Positions 36,222 through 45,006 are shown, numbered from the stretch's first letter. The stretch is DNA of 64,000 bases from Streptomyces shenzhenensis (GCF_021462265.1 NZ_JAJONF010000024.1:82282-146281); one strand, 5' to 3'. Notes: a model not told the origin generated them from the letters alone. Numbers and translations: made by a program.

Positions 36222-36369
36222 GGTCCGAGACTACGAGCGGGAAGCCGATGGCGCCTGGGACTGTCCACAGCCGCCATATGTTCGTATGACTGGCGCTGCG
36301 CGCACGCGGCGAGGGCCGAAGCGACCGTCCCGCTCGCGTGACCACGAACGGGCGGTGCGCGGGTGGGAC

Positions 36370-37956
36370 CTAGCGCAGGCTGCGGACGTCCAGATGCCTC
36401 AGCACCCGGTCCACTATCTCCGGATCCGCCCCCGGCTCGCTCCGCGCCGCCAGCACCTCGTGCCGCGCCGCGCTCAGCATCTCCTGCTGGATCCGCCGCA
36501 ACCGCTTCTGCCGCCGCATCCGCTTCTCGTGGCCCTCCCGCCGCTCGTCCTCCACCACGTCGGGACTGATCCGGTACCCGATCTCGAAGGCTCGCCGCAG
36601 CATCTGTTCCGTCACGTCGTCCGGCAACTCCTCGACCTGCTCGATCTCCCGCAGACGCCGCCGTGCCGCCTTCTCCGCCCGCAGCGCCAGCTCCTTCTCG
36701 ATCTCCTTCTCGCGGTCGACGTCGGCCCGTACCCCCAGCCGCCTGACCAGCCACGGCAGGGTCAGCCCCTGGAGCACCAGCGTCGCCAGGATCACGCCGA
36801 AGGCGATGAAGACGATCTCGTCGCGGTCCGGGAAGGCCGACCCGCCGTCCGTCTTCAGGGGAATCGCCAGTGCCAGCGCCACCGACGCCACACCGCGCAT
36901 CCCGGACCACCACATCACGATCGTCTCCCGCCAGCTGGTCGGGATCTCCTCGTCGTAGTCCCGCCGGGCGTGCAGCCGCTTGGTCAGCCAGGTCGCCGGC
37001 AGCAGCCAGAGCAGCCGTACCACGACGACCACGGCGACGATCGCGGCCGCCCAGCCGAGCAGTTCGCCCCAGCGTCCGGACGCCGTGCGGATCGCGTTGT
37101 GCAGTTCCAGGCCGATCAGCCCGAAGGCGACTCCCGTGACGAGCGTGTCGACGATGTCCCAGAAGGTGTAGCCGGCGAGGCGGGTCATGACGTCGTCGGC
37201 GTCGGTGGCGTACTCGGCGATGAACAGCGCGGTGGTGAGCACGGCGAGGACGCCGGAGCCGTGCAGTTCCTCGGCGATGACGTAGGAGGCGTACGGGACG
37301 ATCAGGGTCAGGCCGATCTGCAGGGTCGCGTCGCCGAGCACGTCCATCAGTTTGTTGGCGCCCCAGCCGAGCGCCAGCCCCACGAGGACCGCGACCACGG
37401 CGGACAGCAGGAAGTCCAGCCCGGCCCGCCACGGCGAGAAGGCGCCGCTGACCACGGCGGCGATGGCCACGTGGTACAGGACGATGGCCGTGACGTCGTT
37501 GAAGAGGCCCTCGCCCTCCAGGATCGACACCAGCCGGCGCGGCAGTCCGAGCTGCCCGGCGACGGCGGTCGCGGCGACCGGGTCGGGCGGGGCGACCAGC
37601 GCGCCCAGCGCGACCGCGGCGGCGATCGGCAGCCCGGGCACGATCGCGTTGGCGACGACGGCGACGCACACCGTGGTGACGAAGACCAGGGCCACGGCGA
37701 GCAGGAAGATCGGCCGTTTGTTGGCCGCGAACTGCCGCCAGGAGGTCCGCCGTACGGCGGCGTAGAGCAACGGCGGCAGCAGGCCGGGCAGGATCAGCTC
37801 CGGCGGGATGTTCACGTTCGGCACGAAGTCGGCGACCGCGAGGGCGATCCCGAACAGCGTCATCAGCACGGGCGCCGGCAGCCCGAACCGGTCCCCCATC
37901 GGGACGCTCACCAGGGCCCCGAGCAACAGCACGAACAACAGGGCCAGCTGATCCAC
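36370..37956 (-). CDS. Na+/H+ antiporter, CPA1 family
   Basis: About 528 aa with 12-13 membrane helices and a long basic cytoplasmic C-terminus (residues about 415-528, rich in Arg/Glu coiled-coil: EKEIEKELALRAEKAARRRLREIEQ). CPA1/NhaP-type motifs are LGALVAPPDPVAATAVA, ILEGEGLFNDVTAIVLY (the ND of the ion site) and WWSGMRGVASVALALAIP. The start is probably the GTG at 37956, with GGAG 8 nt upstream; the GTG at 37965 is in frame. Confidence 0.92.
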   Translation of the reverse strand: MDQLALLFVLLLGALVSVPMGDRFGLPAPVLMTLFGIALAVADFVPNVNIPPELILPGLLPPLLYAAVRRTSWRQFAANKRPIFLLAVALVFVTTVCVAVVANAIVPGLPIAAAVALGALVAPPDPVAATAVAGQLGLPRRLVSILEGEGLFNDVTAIVLYHVAIAAVVSGAFSPWRAGLDFLLSAVVAVLVGLALGWGANKLMDVLGDATLQIGLTLIVPYASYVIAEELHGSGVLAVLTTALFIAEYATDADDVMTRLAGYTFWDIVDTLVTGVAFGLIGLELHNAIRTASGRWGELLGWAAAIVAVVVVVRLLWLLPATWLTKRLHARRDYDEEIPTSWRETIVMWWSGMRGVASVALALAIPLKTDGGSAFPDRDEIVFIAFGVILATLVLQGLTLPWLVRRLGVRADVDREKEIEKELALRAEKAARRRLREIEQVEELPDDVTEQMLRRAFEIGYRISPDVVEDERREGHEKRMRRQKRLRRIQQEMLSAARHEVLAARSEPGADPEIVDRVLRHLDVRSLR

Positions 37957-38017
37957 GGCCAGCACTCCGGGAGTCGACGATCACACAGCAGGCCTCAAGC
38001 GTGCCACGCGACCACGG

Positions 38018-38488
38018 TCAGAGCGCGCGCCGCATCCCCCGGTGCGCGATGCCCGCCTCCTCGTACTCCGGGCCGTACGGCTCGTAGCCCAGCCGCTGGT
38101 AGAAGCCCAGTGCGTGGGTCTGCGCGTGCAGGTCCACCGCGGTCAGGCCACGCGCGCGTGCGGCCTCCTCGACGGCCCGGACCAAGGCGACGCCCACCCC
38201 GAGGCCGCGGGCCTCCTCCAGGACCGCGAGCCGCCCCAGGGAGCCGAGGGACAGGTCGCCGTCGGTCCTGGCCGCGGCCACCTCGCCGTACAGCAGCCGG
38301 CCGGTGCCGAGCGGTACGCCGTCCTCGCCGACCGCGAGGACGTGCACGGCGACGGGGTCGTACTCGTCGTACTCCAGGTCCTCGGGAACGCCCTGCTCGA
38401 CCACGAAGACCTCCTTGCGCACCGCGAAGCAGGCCTCCAGGTCGGCGGGGTCCCCGGCGACCCGCACCCGGTACGCGCGCGTGCTCAT
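38018..38488 (-). CDS. GNAT-family N-acetyltransferase
   Basis: 156 aa. It resembles ElaA-like GNATs: RKEVFVVEQGVPEDLEYDEYD at the N-terminus, then the acetyl-CoA site LGRLAVLEEARGLGVGVALVRAVEEAA, and LHAQTHALGFYQRLGYEPYGPEYEEAGIAH. Substrate unknown. The ATG at 38488 overlaps the rluD stop (ATGA), so the two are coupled. Confidence 0.9.
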   Translation of the reverse strand: MSTRAYRVRVAGDPADLEACFAVRKEVFVVEQGVPEDLEYDEYDPVAVHVLAVGEDGVPLGTGRLLYGEVAAARTDGDLSLGSLGRLAVLEEARGLGVGVALVRAVEEAARARGLTAVDLHAQTHALGFYQRLGYEPYGPEYEEAGIAHRGMRRAL

Positions 38489-39429
38489 CCGTACGTCTCC
38501 TCGCGGACCTGGTCGAGCGCCTTCTGCAGGTCGGCCGGGTAGTCGCTGGCGAACTCGACCCACTCGCCGTCCCCGGGGTGCTCGAAACCGAGCCGGACGG
38601 CGTGCAGCCACTGGCGGGTCAGGTGCAGCCGCCTGGCAAGCGTCGGGTCGGCGCCGTAGGTCAGGTCGCCGACGCAGGGGTGACGGTGTGCGGCCATGTG
38701 GACGCGGATCTGGTGGGTGCGGCCGGTCTCCAGCTTCACGTCGAGCAGGGAGGCCGCGCGGAACGCCTCGATGAGGTCGTAGTGAGTCACCGAGGGCTTG
38801 CCGTCGGCCGTGACCGCCCACTTGTAGTCATGCTGCGGATGGCGGCCGATCGGGGCGTCGATGGTGCCGCTGGTCGGGTCGGGGTGGCCCTGCACGAGCG
38901 TGTGGTAGCGCTTGTCGACCGTGCGCTCCTTGAACTGCCGCTTCAGCGAGGTGTACGCCCGCTCCGACTTGGCGACCACCATCAGGCCCGAGGTGCCGAC
39001 GTCGAGGCGGTGCACGATGCCCTGGCGCTCGGCGGCGCCGGAGGTGGAGATCCGGTAGCCGGCGGCGGCGAGACCGCCGATCACGGTGGGGCCGGTCCAG
39101 CCGGGGCTGGGGTGCGCGGCGACGCCGACCGGCTTGCCGATCACGACCACGTCATCGTCGTCGTGCACGATCTCCATGCCCTCGACGGGCTCCGCGACGA
39201 TCTGCACGGGCGCGGGCGCCCCCGGCATCTCGACCTCAAGCCAGGCCCCGCCGCGCACCCGCTCGGACTTGCCGACCACCGAGCCGTCGATCTGGACCTT
39301 GCCCGCCGCGGCCAGCTCGGCCGCCTTGGTGCGGGAGAAGCCGAACATGCGGGAGATGGCGGCGTCGACGCGCTCGCCCTCCAGGCCGTCGGGCACGGGC
39401 AGGGTCCGGATCTCGGGAAGGGTACTCAC
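38485..39429 (-). CDS. rluD: RluA/RluD-family 23S rRNA pseudouridine synthase
   Basis: 314 aa. The N-terminal S4 RNA-binding domain (LEGERVDAAISRMFGFSRTKAAELAAAGKVQID) is followed by the PseudoU_synth_2 catalytic domain with Asp143 in IVHRLDVGTSGLMVVAKS, plus RTHQIRVHMAAHRHPCVGD. By family it modifies uridines of helix 69, but RluA, RluC and RluD paralogues cannot be separated here. GTG start at 39429. It lies 75 nt after lspA, the usual lspA-rluD neighbourhood. Confidence 0.92.
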   Translation of the reverse strand: MSTLPEIRTLPVPDGLEGERVDAAISRMFGFSRTKAAELAAAGKVQIDGSVVGKSERVRGGAWLEVEMPGAPAPVQIVAEPVEGMEIVHDDDDVVVIGKPVGVAAHPSPGWTGPTVIGGLAAAGYRISTSGAAERQGIVHRLDVGTSGLMVVAKSERAYTSLKRQFKERTVDKRYHTLVQGHPDPTSGTIDAPIGRHPQHDYKWAVTADGKPSVTHYDLIEAFRAASLLDVKLETGRTHQIRVHMAAHRHPCVGDLTYGADPTLARRLHLTRQWLHAVRLGFEHPGDGEWVEFASDYPADLQKALDQVREETYG

Positions 39430-39504
39430 CCGTCGAGTATGCCGGACATCGCCGACAGCCCCGTACGCAAGCCCCTGGGGGCCGTGCCGCCCGCCTGGCC
39501 GCCG

Positions 39505-40116
39505 TCAGTCCCTGTGGACGGTCCCGTCCGGGTCCAGGCCGCGGAAGGAGAGCAGCACGATCAGGACGCCGCCGCAGACGATCGCCGAGTCGGCCAGGTT
39601 GAACACCGCGAAGCCCTTGGGCGCGATGAAGTCGACGACCTGGCCCTCGAAGATCCCCGGCGAGCGGAAGACCCGGTCGGTGAGGTTGCCGAGCGCGCCG
39701 CCGAGCAGCAGGCCGAGCGCGACCGCCCAGGGGAAGCTGTAGAGCTTGCGCGCCAGCCGGAAGATCACGACGATCACGGCCGCCGCGATCACCGTGAAGA
39801 TGATCGTGAAGGCGCCGCCGAAACCGAAGGCCGCGCCGGGGTTGCGGATCGCGTGGAACTCCAGCCAGTCGCCGATGACCCGGATCGGCGCGTGGTGCTC
39901 CAGCTTCGCGACCACGAGCATCTTGCTGACCAGGTCGAGGGTGTACGCGAAGGCGGCCACCGCGAAGAGCACGGCGATCCGGCGGCCGCGCCCGGGCCGC
40001 CGTTCCGCGCTGGACTGATCCGCAACCGCCACGTCGGGGGCGCCGGGCGCCGCCGTCCGCTCGCCGCCGTCGTCCGGGGTGCCCGGCGTACCGATGATGC
40101 GTTCCGCCTCTGCCAC
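39505..40116 (-). CDS. lspA: Lipoprotein signal peptidase (signal peptidase II)
   Basis: Cleaves the signal peptide of diacylated prolipoproteins. 203 aa: a 45-residue Asp/Glu/Pro-rich N-terminal extension, then four helices. The catalytic aspartates are D147 (GNLTDRVFR) and D176 (FNLADSAI). RNPGAAFGF is also conserved. GTG start at 40116. It complements lgt at the left end of the window. Confidence 0.96.
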   Translation of the reverse strand: MAEAERIIGTPGTPDDGGERTAAPGAPDVAVADQSSAERRPGRGRRIAVLFAVAAFAYTLDLVSKMLVVAKLEHHAPIRVIGDWLEFHAIRNPGAAFGFGGAFTIIFTVIAAAVIVVIFRLARKLYSFPWAVALGLLLGGALGNLTDRVFRSPGIFEGQVVDFIAPKGFAVFNLADSAIVCGGVLIVLLSFRGLDPDGTVHRD

Positions 40117-40184
40117 GTGAGTCCCTCAAACCTAGGTGCCTGCCTCGGGACGAGACTACGGCACGCCCCAGGCGACCCCCATGC

Positions 40185-41027
40185 TCAGTAGCGGCGTTCC
40201 TGCTTCTGCTTGCACTCCACGCACAGGGTGGCCCTCGGGAAGGCCTGCATCCGGGCCTTGCCGATGGGGTTGCCGCAGTTCTCGCAGAGGCCGTAGGTGC
40301 CCGCGTCCAGCTTCTGCAGGGCGCGCTCGGTCTGTTCGAGCATCTCGCGCGCGTTGGCGGCCAGGGCCAGTTCGTGCTCGCGGGTGATGTTCTTGGTGCC
40401 GGTGTCGGCCTGGTCGTCACCGGCGCCGTCGCCGGAGTCCCGCATCAGCCCGACCAGAGCGCTGTCGGACGCCTCGATCTCGGCCCGCAGCCGCACCGCC
40501 TCGGCCGTCAGCTCGGTGCGCGCCTCCTCGACCTCCTGTGGCGTCCACGGGTCCTCGCCGGGACGTACCGCGAGTTCGCCCGGAGCCGCCGTGGCGACCC
40601 GCGCCTTGGGCACGGCGGTCTCCGCCGCCGCGGCCGTGCCCGGAGTCTTCTTCGCAACCACCGTCATGGCTCCCGTCTGCTTCGCGGCCCGCGCCGCGCC
40701 CGCTTTCCTGGCCGTGCTCTTCTTGGCCGTGCTCTTCTCCGCCGCGGTCTTCGTCGCCGCGGCCCGGGACGCGCTCTTCTCCGGCTTCCGGGCCTTCCCC
40801 GCCTTCTCCCGCTGCTCCGCCTTCTCCGGCTTCTCCGCCTTCTCTGGGTTTGCCCCGTCGGCCTTCTTCACCACGGCCTGCTTCCCGGCCGCCTCCCCCA
40901 CCGGTGTCCTGGGTGCGTCCTCTTTCCCGGCGGAGCCCTTCTCACCTGGAGTCTTCTCGGAAGGAGCCGTCGCAGCCGCGCGCGTGCTCTTCTTCTCGCC
41001 GTCCCCCGCGGTCTTCTTCGCCACCAT
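40185..41027 (-). CDS. TraR/DksA-family zinc-finger protein with a long Lys/Ala-rich N-terminus
   Basis: 280 aa. Residues 1-130 are low-complexity Lys/Ala/Thr/Glu, with histone H1-like AKKSTARKAG and KPEKAEKPEKAEQ repeats. Residues about 160-280 carry the DksA-like part: a helical segment (EEARTELTAEAVRLRAEIEASDSALVGLM) and a C4 zinc finger, LCENCGNPIGKARMQAFPRATLCVECK. DksA/TraR proteins bind RNA polymerase, but the coiled-coil tip acidic pair of DksA is not obvious here. The basic tail suggests nucleic-acid binding. The ATG at 41027 has AGGGG 8 nt upstream. It is divergent from ileS. Confidence 0.88.
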   Translation of the reverse strand: MVAKKTAGDGEKKSTRAAATAPSEKTPGEKGSAGKEDAPRTPVGEAAGKQAVVKKADGANPEKAEKPEKAEQREKAGKARKPEKSASRAAATKTAAEKSTAKKSTARKAGAARAAKQTGAMTVVAKKTPGTAAAAETAVPKARVATAAPGELAVRPGEDPWTPQEVEEARTELTAEAVRLRAEIEASDSALVGLMRDSGDGAGDDQADTGTKNITREHELALAANAREMLEQTERALQKLDAGTYGLCENCGNPIGKARMQAFPRATLCVECKQKQERRY

Positions 41028-41040
41028 GGCCGCGGCCCCT

Positions 41041-41053
41041 TCACATATTGTGA
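41041..41053. promoter_or_regulatory. TCACA-N3-TGTGA palindrome at the TraR/DksA gene
   Basis: TCACATATTGTGA has 5-bp inverted arms around TAT. It sits directly upstream of the Shine-Dalgarno of the TraR/DksA-like gene, where a bound protein would block transcription or cover the mRNA 5' end. Candidate only. Confidence 0.3.
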
Positions 41054-41330
41054 TCTTGCACGCGAATCGTGCTGGGACGATAAATCGACTTCAGTCCCGC
41101 GGCAACGGGGCACGCCGCCCGATCCGCCCGCCCCGCACCCCCCACGCAGCAGGTATGCATGCGTTGTGCCCAGCTCCCCGCGCGGTAATCCGCCGAGCCG
41201 GACATCCCAGGATGCGAACACGCGTACCGCGCCATTCGGGTCATCCCGGCAGGCGGACGGGCCTGCCCCGCCGGTGCCCGGAAAACGGGTCGGCCGCTGT
41301 CCGTGCGGCGCCGTACACTGGGCGGAGCGA
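41054..41330. other. Intergenic region between the TraR/DksA gene and the ileS leader
   Basis: 277 bp between divergent transcripts. TACACT at 41313-41318 is a plausible -10 for the ileS leader RNA, but I see no convincing -35. No ORF with coding character is present. Confidence 0.5.
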
Positions 41331-41611
41331 GAAGCGTGGATGGGGACGAGTAGCGGCGTACGCAGCCCAGAGCGACCCGGGGACGGTGGGAGCCCGGGGG
41401 CGAGCGCGACGTGAAGATCACCCCGGAGCCGCCGGAAGAAAGCCCTGCAAGGGCCAGTAGAACCGGCTTCGCGACCCCAATGAGGGGGCTCACCGGCGCG
41501 TACGGCGCCCGGGGAGCCAAGGAGGGTGGTACCGCGGGAGCGCGCCGCACACGGCGTACGGAAGGCAAGGCTCTCGTCCCTCCGACGGAAGGCAGCAAGT
41601 CCGTTGGAGGA
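41331..41611 (+). promoter_or_regulatory. Translational T-box riboswitch of ileS
   Basis: Stem I begins near GGGGACGAGTA (41342-41352). It includes CCCAGAGCGACC and GACGGTGGGAG, and has a specifier loop reading GTGAAGATCACC with an AUC isoleucine codon at 41417-41419 followed by A. The T-box itself is AAGGAGGGTGGTACCGCG at 41519-41536, whose GGTACC is part of the tRNA acceptor-end interaction. Downstream, CCTCCGACGGA (41579-41589) pairs with TCCGTTGGAGG (41600-41610) and so sequesters the ileS Shine-Dalgarno. The GGAGGG at 41521-41526 can instead pair with CCCTCC at 41578-41583 and free it. There is no U-run, so control is translational: uncharged tRNAIle should open the start site. Confidence 0.9.
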
Positions 41612-41620
41612 AGCTCGCAG

Positions 41621-44600
41621 ATGACAGCGCCGACGTACCGCCAGGTGCCCGCACAGGTCGACCTGCCCGCCCTCGAGCACGCCGTGCTCGACTTCTGGCG
41701 CGAGCAGAAGATCTTCGCCAAGACCCTGGAGCAGTCCGAGGGCCGCCCCGAGTGGGTGTTCTACGAGGGGCCGCCCACCGCCAACGGCATGCCCGGCGCC
41801 CACCACATCGAGGCGCGGGTCTTCAAGGACGTCTTCCCCCGCTTCCGCACCATGCGCGGCTACCACGTGGCCCGCAAGGCCGGCTGGGACTGCCACGGCC
41901 TGCCCGTGGAGCTCGCGGTCGAGAAGGAGCTGGGCTTCAGCGGCAAGCCGGACATCGAGAAGTACGGCGTCGCCGAGTTCAACGCCAAGTGCCGTGAGTC
42001 GGTGACCCGGCACACCGACGCCTTCACCGAGCTCACGACCCGGATGGGCTACTGGGTCGACCTCGACGACGCCTACCGCACCATGGACCCGGAGTACATC
42101 GAGTCGGTCTGGTGGTCGCTGAAGACCATCTTCGACAAGGGTCTGCTGGTCCAGGACCACCGCGTGGCCCCCTGGTGCCCGCGCTGCGGCACCGGCCTGT
42201 CCGACCACGAGCTGGCGCAGGGCTACGAGACGGTCATCGACCCCTCCGTGTACGTCCGTTTCCCGCTCACCTCCGGTCCGCTCGCCGGCCAGGCCGCGCT
42301 CCTGGTGTGGACGACCACCCCGTGGACCCTGGTGTCCAACACGGCGGTCGCCGCGCACCCGGAGGTCACCTACGTCGTCGCCACCAACGGCGAGGAGCGG
42401 CTCGTCGTCGCCGAGCCGCTGGTCACCAAGGCGCTCGGCGAGGGCTGGGAGACCACGGGCCAGGCCTTCACCGGCGCCGAGATGGAGCGCTGGACCTATC
42501 AACGTCCGTTCGAGCTGGTTGAGTTCCCTGAACCGGCGCATTACGTCGTCAACGCCGAATACGTCACGACCGAGGACGGTACGGGTCTGGTCCACCAGTC
42601 CCCCGCCTTCGGTGAGGACGACCTGAAGGTCTGCCGCGCCTACGGCCTGCCGGTGGTGAACCCGGTCCGCCCGGACGGCACCTTCGAGGAGGACCTGCCG
42701 CTGGTCGGCGGCGTCTTCTTCAAGAAGGCCGACGAACAGCTCACCGAGGATCTCAAGCAGCGCGGCCTCCTCTTCAAGCACCTGCCGTACGAACACAGCT
42801 ACCCGCACTGCTGGCGCTGTCACACCGCGCTGCTCTACTACGCGCAGCCGTCCTGGTACATCCGCACGACGGCGATCAAGGACCGTCTCCTCGCGGAGAA
42901 CGAGAGGACGAACTGGTTCCCGGACACGGTCAAGCACGGCCGGTACGGGGACTGGCTGAACAACAACATCGACTGGGCGCTGTCCCGCAACCGCTACTGG
43001 GGCACCCCGCTTCCGATCTGGCGCTGCGAGGACGACCACCTCACCTGCGTCGGCTCCCGTGCGGAGCTGACCGAGCTGACCGGTACCGACCAGTCGGAGC
43101 TGGACCCGCACCGTCCGTTCATCGACGACGTCACCTTCGCCTGCCCCCGGTGCGCGAAGACGGCCACGCGCGTGCCGGAGGTCATCGACGCCTGGTACGA
43201 CTCGGGTTCGATGCCGTTCGCGCAGTGGGGCTACCCGTACAAGAACAAGGAGTTGTTCGAGAGCCGTTACCCGGCCCAGTTCATCTCCGAGGCGATCGAC
43301 CAGACGCGCGGGTGGTTCTACACCCTCATGGCCGTCGGCACCCTGGTCTTCGACAAGTCGTCGTACGAGAACGTGGTCTGCCTGGGGCACATCCTCGCCG
43401 AGGACGGCCGCAAGATGTCCAAGCACCTGGGCAACATCCTGCAGCCGATCCCGCTGATGGACCAGCACGGTGCGGACGCGGTGCGCTGGTTCATGGCGGC
43501 CGGCGGCTCGCCGTGGGCGGCCCGCCGGGTCGGGCACGGCACCATCCAGGAGGTCGTCCGCAAGACGCTGCTGACGTACTGGAACACCGTCGCCTTCCAG
43601 GCGCTGTACGCCCGTACGTCGAACTGGGCGCCGTCCGCGGCCGATCCCGCCCCGGCCGACCGCCCGCTCCTGGACCGCTGGCTGCTCTCCGAGCTGCACG
43701 CGCTCACCGACCAGGTGACGCAGGCTCTGGAGGCGTACGACACCCAGCGCGCCGGCAAGCTGCTGTCCGCGTTCGTCGACGACCTGTCCAACTGGTACGT
43801 CCGCCGCTCGCGGCGCCGCTTCTGGCAGGGCGACAAGGCCGCGCTGCGCACGCTGCACGAGGTCGTGGAGACCGTCACCAAGCTGATGGCCCCGCTGACC
43901 CCGTTCATCACCGAGCGGGTGTGGCAGGACCTGGTGGCGCCGGTGACCCCGGGCGCCCCGGAGTCGGTGCACCTGGCCACGTGGCCGGAGGCGGACCTGG
44001 GCGCGATCGACCCGGAGCTGTCCAAGCAGATGGTTCTGGTACGACGGCTCGTGGAGCTGGGCCGGGCCACGCGCGCGGAGTCGGGCGTGAAGACGCGGCA
44101 GCCGCTGTCCCGGGCGCTGGTCGCGGCGGTCGGCTTCGACGCGCTCGACCCGGAGCTGCACACGCAGATCACCGACGAGCTGAACGTGTCCTCGCTGGCC
44201 TCGCTGTCCGAGGTGGGCGGTTCGCTGGTGGACACCACGGCCAAGGCCAACTTCCGGGCGCTGGGCAAGCGGTTCGGCAAGCGGGTGCAGGAGGTCGCCA
44301 AGGCGATCGCCGCGGCGGACGCGGCCGCGCTGTCGCTGGCGCTGCGCGAGGGCACGGCGTCGGTGGAGGTCGAGGGCGAGACGGTGACGCTGGCACCGGA
44401 CGAGGTGATCATCACGGAGACGCCTCGTGAGGGCTGGTCGGTGGCGTCGGACTCCGGCGCGACCGTCGCGCTCGACCTGGAGATCACGGGAGAGCTGCGG
44501 CAGGCGGGGCTCGCCCGGGACGCGATCCGGCTGATCCAGGAGGCGCGGAAGAACAGCGGGCTGGATGTGGCCGACCGGATCGCGCTCAGGTGGGTGTCGA

Positions 44601-44758
44601 CCGACCCTGCGGTGATCGCGGCGCTGGCGGAGCATGCTGCGCTGATCGCCGACGAGGTTCTCGCGACGGACTTCTCGCAGGGCGAGGCCGACGGAGGTTA
44701 TGGAGCGCCGTTCGTTGACGAGGGGCTGTCTCTGACGTTCCGGCTGCGGAAGGCATAG
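41621..44758 (+). CDS. ileS: Isoleucyl-tRNA synthetase with GXHH signature
   Basis: Charges tRNAIle. 1045 aa, long (IleRS2-like). The class I signature normally HXGH reads G59-A60-H61-H62 in PTANGMPGAHHIEARVFKD, with the first and third positions exchanged. KMSKH is at 598-602. The editing domain contains TTPWTLVSNTAVAAHPEV, and the anticodon-binding region starts near LDRWLLSELHALTDQV. The start is the ATG at 41621 behind GGAGG; the open frame back to 41411 is the T-box leader, not protein. The GXHH variant has been linked to mupirocin hyper-resistance in IleRS2 enzymes. A second ileS elsewhere cannot be judged from this window. Confidence 0.95.
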   Translation: MTAPTYRQVPAQVDLPALEHAVLDFWREQKIFAKTLEQSEGRPEWVFYEGPPTANGMPGAHHIEARVFKDVFPRFRTMRGYHVARKAGWDCHGLPVELAVEKELGFSGKPDIEKYGVAEFNAKCRESVTRHTDAFTELTTRMGYWVDLDDAYRTMDPEYIESVWWSLKTIFDKGLLVQDHRVAPWCPRCGTGLSDHELAQGYETVIDPSVYVRFPLTSGPLAGQAALLVWTTTPWTLVSNTAVAAHPEVTYVVATNGEERLVVAEPLVTKALGEGWETTGQAFTGAEMERWTYQRPFELVEFPEPAHYVVNAEYVTTEDGTGLVHQSPAFGEDDLKVCRAYGLPVVNPVRPDGTFEEDLPLVGGVFFKKADEQLTEDLKQRGLLFKHLPYEHSYPHCWRCHTALLYYAQPSWYIRTTAIKDRLLAENERTNWFPDTVKHGRYGDWLNNNIDWALSRNRYWGTPLPIWRCEDDHLTCVGSRAELTELTGTDQSELDPHRPFIDDVTFACPRCAKTATRVPEVIDAWYDSGSMPFAQWGYPYKNKELFESRYPAQFISEAIDQTRGWFYTLMAVGTLVFDKSSYENVVCLGHILAEDGRKMSKHLGNILQPIPLMDQHGADAVRWFMAAGGSPWAARRVGHGTIQEVVRKTLLTYWNTVAFQALYARTSNWAPSAADPAPADRPLLDRWLLSELHALTDQVTQALEAYDTQRAGKLLSAFVDDLSNWYVRRSRRRFWQGDKAALRTLHEVVETVTKLMAPLTPFITERVWQDLVAPVTPGAPESVHLATWPEADLGAIDPELSKQMVLVRRLVELGRATRAESGVKTRQPLSRALVAAVGFDALDPELHTQITDELNVSSLASLSEVGGSLVDTTAKANFRALGKRFGKRVQEVAKAIAAADAAALSLALREGTASVEVEGETVTLAPDEVIITETPREGWSVASDSGATVALDLEITGELRQAGLARDAIRLIQEARKNSGLDVADRIALRWVSTDPAVIAALAEHAALIADEVLATDFSQGEADGGYGAPFVDEGLSLTFRLRKA

Positions 44759-44773
44759 GCGCCGGCCTGTTCG

Positions 44774-44811
44774 AGAAGGGCCCGGTCTCCGTACGGGGAC
44801 CGGGCCCTTCT
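44774..44811 (+). terminator. ileS terminator hairpin
   Basis: AGAAGGGCCCGGTC (44774-44787) pairs perfectly with GACCGGGCCCTTCT (44798-44811). It starts 16 nt after the ileS stop. The U-tail is poor, as usual in Streptomyces. Confidence 0.8.
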
Positions 44812-44817
44812 GGTACG

Positions 44818-44960
44818 TGCGGGTCGGCGACTTTGGCGTGGCCCCGCGCCCCTTCTCACACCTGCGGGTCGGCATCCCTGGCGTGCGCGGTTCCCCGCGC
44901 CCCTGATCTGCAGACCCTTCTCACACCTGCGGGCCGACGAACCTGGCGCGCGGCCCCGCT
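44818..44960. repeat. Three degenerate tandem repeats, including interspersed repeat copy 4
   Basis: Units start with TGCGGGTCGGC or TGCGGGCCGAC at about 44819, 44863 and 44928. Each contains CTGGCG or TTGGCG and CCCCGCGCCCC-like sequence, and two end CTTCTCACACC. The middle unit contains GCGCGGTTCCCCGCGCCCCT (44885-44904), a one-mismatch copy of the element in trpM. The rest of 44961-45006 shows nothing. Confidence 0.6.
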
Positions 44961-45006
44961 GTCCTGATTGCGTACTGGGAAGCCAGGGGTCGCAACCCGC
45001 GTAAAA

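Noticed and set aside
35761..40191. A 1476-codon open frame on the plus strand opposite SDR, antiporter, GNAT, rluD and lspA.
   Set aside because: It is antisense to five well-supported genes, has low-complexity Arg/His/Pro/Gly content and no domain. Long antisense frames are expected at this GC content.
41411..41620. N-terminal extension of IleRS beginning MKITPEPPEE.
   Set aside because: The segment is the T-box leader RNA. The real start at 41621 has its own Shine-Dalgarno and matches the family N-terminus.
40868..44875. A 1335-codon frame opposite ileS and its leader.
   Set aside because: It is antisense to ileS and the T-box and shows no motifs.
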